Assembly (NCBI GenBank): GCA_022414725.1
Contig: CM039464.1
Coordinates: forward strand, 31,976,158 to 32,040,157
DNA: 64,000 nucleotides
Source of the DNA: Microglena sp. YARC
Lineage: Eukaryota > Chlorophyta > Chlorophyceae > Chlamydomonadales > Chlamydomonadaceae
Reading direction: 5' to 3'
Within the stretch, counting starts at the first letter, position 1; the number at the start of each line of letters is the position of its first letter. The notes beneath the pieces were generated by a model. That model was not told the DNA's origin and made no database searches. It saw only the letters and a list, made by a program, of their open reading frames with translations. Positions 1 through 13,000 of this stretch are shown one piece after another. Made by a program: the position numbers and the translations under genes.

Positions 1-960
1 AACATCATCATCAACATCATCAACATCATCAACATCATCAACATCATCAACATCATCAACATCATCAACATCATCAACATCATCAACATCATCAACATCA
101 TCAACATCATCATCAACATCATCAACATCATCAACATCATCAACATCATCAACATCATCAACATCATCAACATCATCAACATCATCATCATCAACATCAT
201 CAACATCATCAACATCATCAACATCATCAACATCATCAACATCATCAACATCATCAACATCATCAACATCATCAACATCATCAACATCATCAACATCATC
301 AACATCATCAACATCATCAACATCATCAACATCATCAACATCATCAACATCATCAACATCATCAACATCATCATCAACATCATCAACATCAACATCAACA
401 TCAACATCAACATCAACATCAACACCAACACCAACACCAACACCAACACCATCACCATCACCACACCATCACCACCACCAACATCAACATCACCATCACC
501 ATCACCATCACCACGTCAACATCACCATCACCACACCATCACCACACCATCACCACACCATCACCACACCAACACCATCACCATCACCATTACCATCACC
601 ATCACCATCACCATTACCATCACCATCACCATCACCATCACCATCACCATCACCATCACCATCACCATCACCATCACCATCACCATCACCATCACCATCA
701 CCATCACCATCACCATCACACCATCACCACCATCACCATCACCATCACCATCACCATCACCATCACCATCACCATCACCATCACCATCACCATCACCATC
801 ACCATCACCATCACCATCACCATCACCATCACCCCATCACCATCACCATCACCATCACCATCACCATCACCATCCCCACTCCCACGACCACCCCCATTCC
901 CATCACCATCACCCGCACCCCCATCACCATCACCATCACCATCGCCATCACCATACCCAC
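1..960. repeat. AACATC/CACCAT microsatellite tract
   Basis: About 420 bp of AAC-ATC-ATC units grade through CAACAC into about 500 bp of CACCAT units. The tract is C-rich and purine-poor on the + strand and ends just before the first recognisable exon of the vWA gene. It probably fills the intron (or upstream region) before that exon. Long open frames across it, on both strands, are products of the 3-bp periodicity and not genes. Confidence 0.95.
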
Positions 961-1001
961 CATCACCATCATAACCATCATTGCCATGTAAATGACCCCC
1001 A

Positions 1002-4000
1002 ATGCTCCTTGCAGATGAAGTGATTGCCGCTCTGAGGAGGGAGGGGCTTGAGAGTAGTAACCTGATCATAGCGGTGGACTTCACTATGGTGAGAGAGGGT
1101 ACGGGCTACTGGGTTCAGGGTTCAGGGTACGGTAGACTTCACTGTGGTGAGACAGGGTACGGACTACATGGTACAGGGTTCAGGGTTCAGGGTACGGTGG
1201 ACTTCACTATGGTGAGAGAGGGTTCAGGGTACAGGGAACAGGGAACAGGATACAGAATACAGGGTATGGGATGCAGGGTACAGGGTACAGGGTTCAGGAT
1301 ACACAATACAGGGTATGGGATACAGGGTACAGGAATACAGGGTTCAGGGTACAGGGAACAGGATACAGAATACAGGGTATGGGGTACAGGGTACAGGGTT
1401 AAAGGTTTCAGGGTACAGGGTACAGGGAACAGGGAACAGGATACAGAATACAGGGTATGGGATGCAGGGTACAGGGATACAGGGTTCAGGGTCCAGGGAA
1501 CAGGATATAGAATACAGGGTATGGGATACAGGGTACAGGGTTCAGGGTACAGGGTACAGGAACAGGATACAGAATACAGGGTATGGGATACAGGGTACAG
1601 GGTTACAGGGTACAGGTTCTAGGGAACTGGATACAGAATACAGGGTATGGGAAACAGGGTACAGGGAACAGGATACAGAATACAGGGCATGGGATGCAGG
1701 GTACAGGGATACAGGGTTCAGGGTACAGGGTCCAGGGAACTGGATACAGAATACAGGGTACGGGATACAGGGTACAGGGTTACAGGGTTCAGGGTACAGG
1801 GTCCAGGGAACAGGAAACAGAATACAGGGTATGGGATACAGGGTACAGGGATACAGGGTCCAGGGTCCAGGGAACAGGATACAGAACACAGGGTATGGGA
1901 TACAGGTCACAGGGTTCAGGGTACCTACATTTGCACTCTTCTATCTTTTTTGTGTTCGGGGAGACCGGCCATGTGTTTGTATATATTCTAGCTTGATGCG
2001 ATCTTGCTTGCTTGCCTTGCTGCAATCATGCTTGCTTGCTGCAATATTGTCTTTCTTTTTCTGAGGATTTGTTTCAAGACCCCTCCAGTAGAGCGGGCTT
2101 GTCTTGGGCCAACAATGGGATGTCCATGACAATGTAATGTAATGTTATATAGATGTACATGGCCAGTCCATTTGCTTGCATTGGGGGCAACCACCAATGC
2201 TTGCTGAAAAATAATTAAATACATGGTACGCCTTATTACGAGGCGTGAGGTTGAGGGGGCCAGACCATTTGCTTGCACTGGGGGTGACCACCAATGTTTT
2301 TTGCTGGTAATATATTTGTAATGGCGGGGTGCGTCACTACACCAGGGCACTACATTTTGACATTTTGGGTTACGTGAAACACGTAGATATGGTCTAAAAG
2401 TTACGTGCTTGCACTGGGGCCAACCACCAATGCTTGTGCTGGTAATATATGTGATCGCAGGGTCCGGCACTACATCAGGGCACTACATTTTTGTCGGAGT
2501 GCGCTCACTACACCAGGGCACTACATTTTGACATTTTGGGTTACGTGAAACATGTAGATGGGGTCTAAAAGTTACGTGCTTGCACTGGGGCCAACCATCA
2601 ATGCTTGCTGAAAAATAAATAAATGAATACATAGTGCACCTTATTACAAGGCGTGAGGTTAAGGGGGCCAGCCCATTTGCTTACACTGGGGCCGACCACT
2701 AATCCTTGCTGAAAACAAATGAATAAATAGTACGCCTTATTACAAGGCGTGAGGTTGAGGGGGCCAGCCCATTTGCGTGCACTGGGGCCAACCACCAATT
2801 GTACGCATAAACTTTAATAGGGTGTGAGGTTGAGGGGGCCAGCCCGTTTGCTTACACTGGGGCCAACGACCAACGACTAACACTACCACCACTACCTCTA
2901 CCACTACCCCTGCCACTACCACCCCTACCACTACCACCCCTACCACTACCCCTACCCCTACCACTGCTATTACCACCACCAACACTACCACCACTAACCC
3001 TACCACCAACACTACCACTGCCTCTACCACTCCTATCACCACCACGACCAGTACCACTACCACCACTGACCCTACCACCACCACCACCTCTAACCCTACC
3101 ACCACCACCACCACCACCACCACCACCACCACCAATAACACCAATACCCTTACCACCACCAATACCCCTACCACCACCACCACCACCACCACCACTACCC
3201 CTACCACCACAACTACCATCACTACCGCTACCACCACCACTAACCCTACTACCACAACTACCACTACCACCCCTACCACAACCACCACCACAACTACCCC
3301 ACCACCCCTACCCCTACCGCCACCACTACCCCTACCCCTACCCCTACCACCACCACCACTACCACCACTACCCCTACCCCTACCCCTAACCCCACCACTT
3401 ACACTACCACCACGACTACCACCACCACTACCACCACCACCACTACCCTACCACCGCCACTTCCACCTCCACAGAGTAATCGATCGACAGGGAAGAAGTC
3501 TTTTGGTGGACTGTGCCTCCACCAAAACGGCAAGGCACAGACAGGGCCCTATGAAAGGGCGATCAACATCATTGGCAAGACATTGAACAACTTTGATGAG
3601 GACAACTTGATACCTTGCTATGGTTTCGGAGACAGTAAGTCGTGGTACTGCCAGCCTGGAATATCATAGGCAAGGCGCTGAACAACTTTGATGAAGGCAA
3701 CTTGATACCTTGCTATGGTTTCGGAGACAGTAAGTCACGGTCCTGACAACCTGGGATAATAAATTGTGCATGTGTATGGACCGGTATATCATTTGAGGTA
3801 GACCAAAGGAGAGTATTATGTTGTATATAAATGGTAACTTTAGCCTAGTTAGACTGCCGGCATCATATGATAACATATTGCTGTTCCCTGCCTATGGAAG
3901 GCTCCCATCACACGACGCATGCAACACCAGAATCCAACTCCCAACACACAATTCATTTAGCCTATTTTTATCTCCCTCGCCTGCTTACCCTAAGCATTCA

Positions 4001-7000
4001 CACCTTGCATGCAGCATCAACCAGAGACAAGGGCGTGTTCTCATTTTTGGGGGGCGACCGACCAGCCAAGCCCTAAACCCTAAACATTCACAGCTCGCAT
4101 GCAGCATCGACCAGAGGCAAGGGCGTTTTCTCATTCTTTTCGGGCGATCGTCCAGCCAAATCCTAATCCCTTAACCCTAAACATTCACTCCTTGCATGCA
4201 GCATCAAACAGGGACAAGGGCGTGTTCTCATTCTTTTCGTCATGGTTGCCAGGCTCAGTTGGAGGCATCAGCCGTGTCAGCCGAACCTTAAACCCTAAAC
4301 CCTAAACTCTTAACATTCACACCTTGCATGCAGCATCAACCAGAGACAAGGGCGTGTTCTCATTCTTTCCGGGCGACCGACCAGCCAAAGGAATGGAGGA
4401 AGTCGTCCAACGGTATAGAGACCTGGTGCCCAAAGTGAAACTGTCAGGACCTACCTCATTTGCAGCAGGTATGACCAAGTTTTCTGAAAGATGTTTTGGC
4501 ACTATAAGGCATTATTTGGCAGTGTTTGGCCGCGTTTGCAAAAGATCCTGGTCCCCAAAGTGAAGTTATCAGGACCCACCTCATTTGCAGCAGGTAAGAG
4601 TATGGTCATAAAATTTTGTTCCAACGTTACAGAGACCTTTTTTTCTTCTTTGCACTGTTGGGCACTGTTGCACTACTGGGCACTTTTTGGCAGTTTTGCC
4701 TGCGTTAGCCAGCGTTTGCGAAAGATCCTGGTGCACAAAATGAAGCTGTCAGGACCCACCTCATTTGCAGCAGGTAAGCCTAGCGCGATAGATTAATTTT
4801 CCAACAACACAGACACCTTTTTTACGTCTTTGGCCACTAATGGGCACTTTTTGGCAGCGTTTGCCAGCTTTAGGCAGCGTTTGCGAAAGATCCTGGTGCC
4901 GAAAGTGAAACTATCAGGACCCACCTCATTTGCAGCAGGTAAGACTAATCCAATAAAATAATGGTCCAACAATACTGTGAGTCTGTGACCTGGTGCCCAA
5001 AGTGAAACTGTCAGGACTACCTCATTTGCAGCAGGTATGACCAACTTTTCTTTGGACACTATTTGGCACGTTTTGGCAGCGTTTGCAAGAGATCCTGGTT
5101 CCCCAAGTGAAACTGTCAGGACCTACCTCATTTGCAGCAGATAAGACTAACGCAATAAAATTGTGTTCCAACGTTACGGAGACCTTTTTTTATTCGTTGG
5201 GCACTAAGGTGCACTTTTTGGCAGCGTTTGGCAGCATTTGCGAAAGATCCTGTGCCGAAAATGAAACTGTCAGGACCTACCTCATTTGCAGCAGGTAAGA
5301 CTACCGCAATAAAATAATGTTTCTAAGGTATAGAGACCTGATGCCGGAAGTTAAGCTGTCAGCACCTACCTCAATTGCAGCAGGTATGACCCAGTTTTCT
5401 TTGGGCACCATTGGGCACTTAATGGCAGCTTTAGGCAGCGTTTACGAAAGATCCTGGTGCCCAAAGTGAAGCTGTCAGGACCTGCCTCATTTGCAGCAGG
5501 TATGGCCCAGTTTCCTTTGGGCACATTTGGGCACTTTTTGGCAGTGTTTGGCAGTGTAAGGCAGTGTTTGCGAAAGATTCTGGTTCCAAAAGTGAAGCTG
5601 TGAGGACCCATCTCACTTGCAGCAGGTATGGCCCAGTTTCCTTTGGGCACTATTGGGGGTGGCCAATTTACGTTAAAAAAACCTGTTGGGGGTGTTTAGC
5701 GAGGCCATGTATAGTGAGTCCACACCCCGCTATGATCATTTAATCACATGGTACTTACTCTTTTTGTCGGAGCCCCCTCTTCAAGGGCGCGGGAGCCCCC
5801 ATGTTTACCCATTTGTCCGTCTGACCAACCGACCGTCTGACCGAGATGAAGGCTGACACGTCAGCCAACGGTCTCGTAACTAACTCGCTTCCGTTGACAC
5901 CTGTTGCTCAGTCGTGAAAACTCTCCGCCATTTTTTAGCGTCGCATGCGACGCTGCATATAACTTGTCCACCTTGTATGTATGTGTATGTATGTTACAGT
6001 CCAGGGGTAGGCCAAAGGGACTTGCCCAACCGTGATATGAAGGGCTTAAAAATAAAAAGTATGTTTGCTCCCATCTGTGTACAATAAAAAATAAAAAATA
6101 AAAAATAAAAATAAAAATTAAAAATAAAAATAAAAATTAAAAATAAAAATTAAAAATAAAAAGTATGTTGACTCCCATCTGTGTACAATAGCATGCCAAT
6201 AGTTTGGGAGGTGTTTAGCGAGGCCATACTTGGTGTAGTGCGCTGTAGCATGACTCTACGTCATCCAAGAACCGGCTGCTCACACAAACAAGAAATCATG
6301 TCGGCCGACGTGAACCACAAAGCAAAGAGCAAACCTCTCCCTAATCAGGCACTCCTACATCCCCCTCCCTACAAGCACAACCACACATACACCCCCCTCC
6401 CTACAAACACACCCCACCCTACCCCCCTCCCTACAAACACAAACACACATACACCCCCCTCCCTACAAAGCACTTACTATGTGTCCTCCTTTTTTATCCC
6501 CAGCTGTGTACAACAGCATGCAGATAGTTGCCAAGAGTGGATTCAAATACCATATTCTGCTCATCGTGGCTGATGGACAGGTGCGCAGGTTTAGGGTTTT
6601 AGGGTTTAGTGTTTAGTTGCCAAGAGTGGATTCAAATACCATATTCTGCTCATCGTGGCTGATGGACAGGTGCGCAGGTTTACGGTTTTAGGGTTTAGTG
6701 TTTAGTTGCCAAGAGTGGATTCAAATACCATATTCTGCTCATTGTGGCTGATGGACAGGTGCGCACAAGCAGTCTAAGTAGTTATGTTTTGCTTCACTAT
6801 CACTTTCCTGTCCTACCATTTTAATCATTGTGGCTGATGTACAGCTTAGCCTAAGCAGTACTGTTTTGCTTTACTATCACTTCCCTGCCCTACTATTTTG
6901 CTCTTTGTGGCTGATGTACAGCTAAGCCTAAGCAGTACTGTTTTGCTTCACTATCACTTTCCTGTCCTACCATTTTAATCATTGTGGCTGATGTACAGCT

Positions 7001-10000
7001 AAGCCTAAGCAGTACTGTTTTGCTTTACTATCACTTCCCTGCCCTACTATTTTGCTCTTTGTGGCTGATGTACAGCTAAGCCTAAGCAGTACTGTTTTGC
7101 TTTACTATCTTCCCTGCCCTACCATTTTAATCATTGTGGCTGATGTACAGCTAAGCCTAGGCAGTACTGTTTTGCTGTCCACGCACCACACACACCACAC
7201 ACAACATACACCCATACACACGACACACCACACACCATACACACCACACACCACACGCACCATACACCCATACACACCACACACCATACACACCACACAC
7301 CATACACCATACACACCACACACCACACACACCATACACTAGGCTTGTTCAAAAGTATTAGTCATCTTTTAAAATTTGCCACATGTCAATCACCCTCCTA
7401 AACCACTTGGGTGACATTTATGGATATAACACAAATGATGGCTTATATTATGCATGTGTCATCATGTGTTGTGAAGCAATGACTAGGGAGCTGTAAACCA
7501 GTTCCTCCATTTTTCCCCTTAGGATTGTCAAATTAACACGGGTGTTGGGGCATGTCAGAAGTACCCTATATTACACAAGGCACACCAGCACCAAATGTAT
7601 TGTTGCCTCCATAGGTGTACTTGGGGGGTCAGACTGGTAAGCATGTTGTGCTACTCTGATGCTGTTGTGTGTCGTGGGCACACACATTGACCTAAATGGG
7701 TATGGACCCCAGCATGTAGGCCCCTATATGAGCACTTGACCCATTGCATGGAGCTCCATCCTCAATAGTCAGTTCAAATTTGAATGGGTGCCACATGTGC
7801 ATGCAAGATGAGTCTATTATACCCACCATGTGATAAACAGCTGTATCCCTCCACGCCCAAACACGCTGCGGAGGTCCGAAAAGCGCTAAAGTGTGAAAAT
7901 AGGTTTGGAGCCTCGCAATAGATCACCCGAAAAACTTCACCACTGGACTTGGCTCGGTTATTAGAGAAAGGTTTTACCTAGCGCTGAAAGTTTGGACCCC
8001 AAACTCCCAGAATGGCACAGTGTGGGTGACGAAATATGTAGACAGGCTCCATAGGTTACTTTATTTCGGAAGCGACTGATACTTTTGAACACACCTATGC
8101 GAAGGACGAGGGGTCAAAAGCACATAACTCGCGCAGGGCGGCATTCCATTCAGTGTGGAGTCAGTGAGGTGGGTATTAAGGCAGTACCTTGTACTGCCAT
8201 GTCAACATTCTCAAAAAGCCTTGCCCCGAGTATTGGGCAGCTTTCCCGTGTCACGACATTTACAAGGCTTATATATGACTTCATGAGAACTTCTGATTTA
8301 ACGACTAGCCAAAGAAAGTGGATAGGAGAGAACTCGACCATTACCCTAACTAAAATTCGAAATCATTTCATAAAGTATCACCATAGGAAGATTTCCCTTT
8401 GCGTCATAAAACGTTGGCGTGCTGAGGGTGCCAAGAATCAACCGAATTATACGGACAAACCCCGATCTGGGCGTCCCAAGGTTACTGACGGAGCCATTAG
8501 GAAGGAGGCAAAGCGTTTAGCTAAGCAAGGGAACACGGCTGGAGATATTACGAACATTCTTCACGACAGGAAAGGCGTGGAGGTCTCAATATCGTCTACC
8601 CGTCGCATCTTGGGTAGCGGGCGCAAGCCGCTAACGTGGGCCTTGGTGCAGCCTAAAAGGCAACTCAGCCAAATCAACAAGAACTTGAGGATCGACTTTT
8701 GCGCCAAGCATCTACATGCACACACGTCAAAGTGGGTGTTCATTGATGCCAAATTCCTGTATGTTTACCAGTACCCAAAGGGTAAACTGAGGTTTGCATG
8801 GCAGAACTTGAGGTACAAGGGTGCTTCAAAGCTCTCAGCCAAGCCTGGTGGTCCGTGGGTCTACCTGTTTTATGGAGCTGTAGGGCTCAACTTCAAGTCA
8901 GACCTCTACTTTGTACTCCCTTCACCCCCTATTGGAACCAATGCCAAGAGGAACAAGGTCAATTTCAAGAGTGAGCACTTCATTGAAATGCTTGGGAAGA
9001 TGTACAAGGAGATTCAGAAGGCTTACCCTAACAGAGGGTTCAAGATGCTTTGGGACCATGCTAGGCAACATGATAGCAAGATGAGCAAGGCAGCTGTCCA
9101 AGACATTCAGCACAACATCTTGCAGTCCTACCCACCACAATCGTGGGACATCAACATCATTGAAAATTGCTGGGGCATGTTGGACCAGCAGCTCCTCAAG
9201 TCTAGGGCCAAGTGCAGTGCTGACTGGTATAGGAAGATCCGTGCAGCTTGGGGGAGGGTCCAACAAGGTTCAATCAACAAGCTGGTGGATGGAGTGAGAG
9301 ACAGGCTCCAACTTATAGTGGAAAGCAATGGGGAGTGGGTACCCCACCACTAGGAACAAGGAATCTTTGGTTTAATCCCCATGTTACAGCCTCTACACCG
9401 GACCATCCCATGGTGGTTGTGTTATGTGTTTGTGAGGGGTGACACACTACAAGCATGGTCTACCTTATTCTTCTATACATATTTGGGACATACATATAGC
9501 CATAGTTCTACGACAACATGCTTGGGATGCATTCCCTTCTTGCCCTCCTTGTAGCCACACATCTGAAAACAGGAATTCTGTGGGCACTACCATCCTCACA
9601 TGTATGTATATTGAGCTGCCATGTAAGCCATGTGGCCATGTATGTCACTTGGACCTCTTGCTAGTTTTGAGGCCTTTCCCATGCTTTTTGCTTATGGACA
9701 TACTGATGTAAAAGGATAACACTCCAAGCCTTCAACCTTTTGTGTCCTTCTACCTTTCTAAACTTAGCCTTAGCCAACCCAAAAGTGTCTCCTATTTTGT
9801 GAAGCTTGCAGATTATAGGGGCAAACCAACCCAAATGATTTTGAATTACAGCTATGACACCTTCGAGATAACTATTGAATTTGCATGGGGTGTATGACAT
9901 GCCAAGTGTCCCTGTGATTTTTGTGTGCAATTACATACAAAATGACCCTTCAGCCATGTAGAAAACAGGCATCAATACTAAATAAGTGTTGTTAGAGGAG

Positions 10001-13000
10001 ATCAACAAAGAGGCCTGATAACACCACCTTGCCATACACATCAGTACATACCCTAAATGTATAATTCACATTGTGCATCATTCAATAAGCCATGCTTGAC
10101 TTGCACAAAAACAAGTTTGAAGAAAGATGTATACCCCACCATAGGTAAACTGATAGGCTTGTTCAAAAGTATTAGTCATCTTTTAAAATTTGCCACATGT
10201 CAACCACCCTCCTAAACCACTTGGGTGACATTTATGGATATAACACAAATGATGGCTTACATTATGCATGTGTCATCATGTGTTGTGAAGCAATGACTAG
10301 GGAGCTGTAAACCAGTTCCTCCATTTTCCCCCTTAGGATTGTCAAATTAACACGGGTGTTGGGGCATGTCAGAAGTACCCTATATTACACAAGGCACACC
10401 AGCACCAAATGTATTGTTGCCTGCATAGGTGTACTTGGGGGGTCAGACTGGTAAGCATGTTGTGCTACTCTGATGCTGTTGTGTGTCGTGGGCACACACA
10501 TTGACCTAAATGGGTATGGACCCCAGCATGTAGGCCCCTATATGAGCACTTGACCCATTGCATGGAGCTCCATCCTCAATAGTCAGTTCAAATTTGAATG
10601 GGTGCCACATGTGCATGCAAGATGAGTCTATTATACCCACCATGTGATAAACAGCTGTATCCCTCCACGCCCAAACACGCTGCGGAGGTCCGGAAAGCGC
10701 TAAAGTGTGAAAATAGGTTTGGAGCCTCGCAATAGATCACCCGAAAAAACGTCAACCACTGGACTTGGCTCGGTTATTAGAGAAAGGTTTTACCTAGCGC
10801 TGAAAGTTTGGACCCCAAACTCCCAGAATGGCACAGTGTGGGTGACGAAATATGTAGACAGGCTCCATAGGTTACTTTATTTCGGAAGCGACTGATACTT
10901 TTGAACACACCTACACCCATACACACCACACACCACACACCACACACACGACTCCCCGCACCTTGTACCCCACAGCCCGTACCCCACACCCCGAACCTAC
11001 CATTGTGCTGTCCTACCATTTTGCTCATCATGGCTGTTGGACAGGTGAGCCTGAACAATCATGTTTTTCTGTCCACACCCCACACACCCCACAAACACCA
11101 TACACCCATACTCACCACACATACACACCACACACACGGCTCCACGCTCCTCGCACCTTGCACCCCACAGCCTGTACCACACACCCCACACCCCAAACCT
11201 ACCATTTTGCTGTTCTACCATTTTGCTCATTGTGGCTGATGGACAGGTGACCCTAAGCAGTAATGTTTTGCTGTCCACACACCACACACACCACACACAC
11301 GACTCCCCACTCCCCACACCTTGCACCCCACACCCCGTACCACACCCCCCACACCCTACACATATCATTTTGCTCATCGTGGCTAATGGACAGCTAAGCC
11401 TTGTCAGCCTAGACAGTAATGTTGTGCTGTCCACACCCCACACACCACACCACACACACTTAACACGCGGCTCCCTGCTCCCCGCCCCTTGCACCCCGTA
11501 CCCCATACCACACACCACACACCTACAGGTCAGTCTAATCAGTAATGTTTTGCTGTCCACATCACATGCACACCACACACACCACACACACGGCTTCCCG
11601 CTTCCCGCACTTTGCACTCCACAACCCGTACCCCGTACCCCACACCTATCGCTTTGCCGTCCTACCATTGGCCTCATCGTGCCTGATAGACAGCTAAGCC
11701 TTATCAGCCTAAGCAGTAATGGTTTGCTTCCCACTCTCCTCACACACCACACACACCATACAACACAACACGCACACCACACACTATGCACACCACTCCC
11801 CACACCTTGCACCCCACACCCTGTACTCACAGGTGCGCATAAGCAGTCTAAGCAGTAATGGCTTGCTGTCCAACCATCTTGTTAATCGTGGCTGATGGGC
11901 AGCTAAGCCTTATCAGCCTAAGCAGTAATGTTTTGCTGTCCATACCTCACTCACCCATACACACCACACACCACACACACGGCTCCCCGCACCCCACACC
12001 CCGTACCCCACACACCCCACCACACACATACCATTTTGCTGTCCATACCCCCCACACACTCCACACACCATACACCTATACACACCACACACACACACAC
12101 GGCTCCCCGCACCCCCACACCCCGTACCCACACACCCCACCCCACACATATCATTTTTGCTGTCCATACCCCACACACACTCCACACACCATAACACCTA
12201 TACACACCACACACACCACACACACGGCTCCCCGCACCCCCCACACCGTACCCCACACACCCCACCCCACACATACCATTTTGCTGTCCTACTATTTTGC
12301 TTATTGTGGCTGATAAACAGGTCAGCCTAGGCAGTAATGTTTTGCTGCCCACACTCCACACACTCCACACACACCATACACCCCATACACCCCTCACACC
12401 CATACACCCCATACACCGGCTCCCTGCACCTTCCACCCGCACCCCACACACCACCCCACACTCGTACCCACACCCCATACACCCCATACACCCTTACACC
12501 CTTACACCCCATACACACGGCTCCCTGCACCTTCCACCCCCGCACCCCACACACGCACCCCACACTCCACACACACCACACACCCCATACACCCCTTACA
12601 CCCTTACACCCCATACACACGGCTCCCTGCACCTTCCACCCCGCACCCCACACACGCACCCCACACTCCACACACTCCACACACCCCACACACCCCATAC
12701 ACCCCTTACACCCTTACACCCCATACACACGGCTCCCTGCACCTTCCACCCCGCACCCCACACACGCACCCCACACTCCACACACACCACACACCACACA
12801 CACACCATACACCCCTTACACCCTTACACCCATACACACGGCTCCCTGCACCTTCCACCCCGCACCCACACCCGTACCCCACACTCGTACCCCACACCCC
12901 ATACACCCCATACACCCCTTACACCCTTACACCCCATACACACGGCTCCCTGCACCTTCCACCCCCGACCCACACACGCACCCCACACTCCACACACTCC

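Larger units (their letters stand above)
7342..10911 (+). mobile_element. Composite MITE-transposase-MITE element (Tc1/mariner type)
   Basis: Two 755-bp copies of the same TIR element in direct orientation (7342-8095 and 10156-10911) flank a 2.06-kb segment with an intact transposase. TA dinucleotides lie at both outer edges (7340-7341 and 10912-10913) and both inner edges. The outer flanks are the same CACACCATACAC-type microsatellite, which fits insertion of the whole 3.57 kb into that tract. Whether it moves as one unit is inferred. Confidence 0.7.

Noticed and set aside
716..1084. 122-codon minus-strand frame rich in Gly/Asp then Met-Val
   Set aside because: Translation of the CACCAT microsatellite; no coding signal beyond the repeat.
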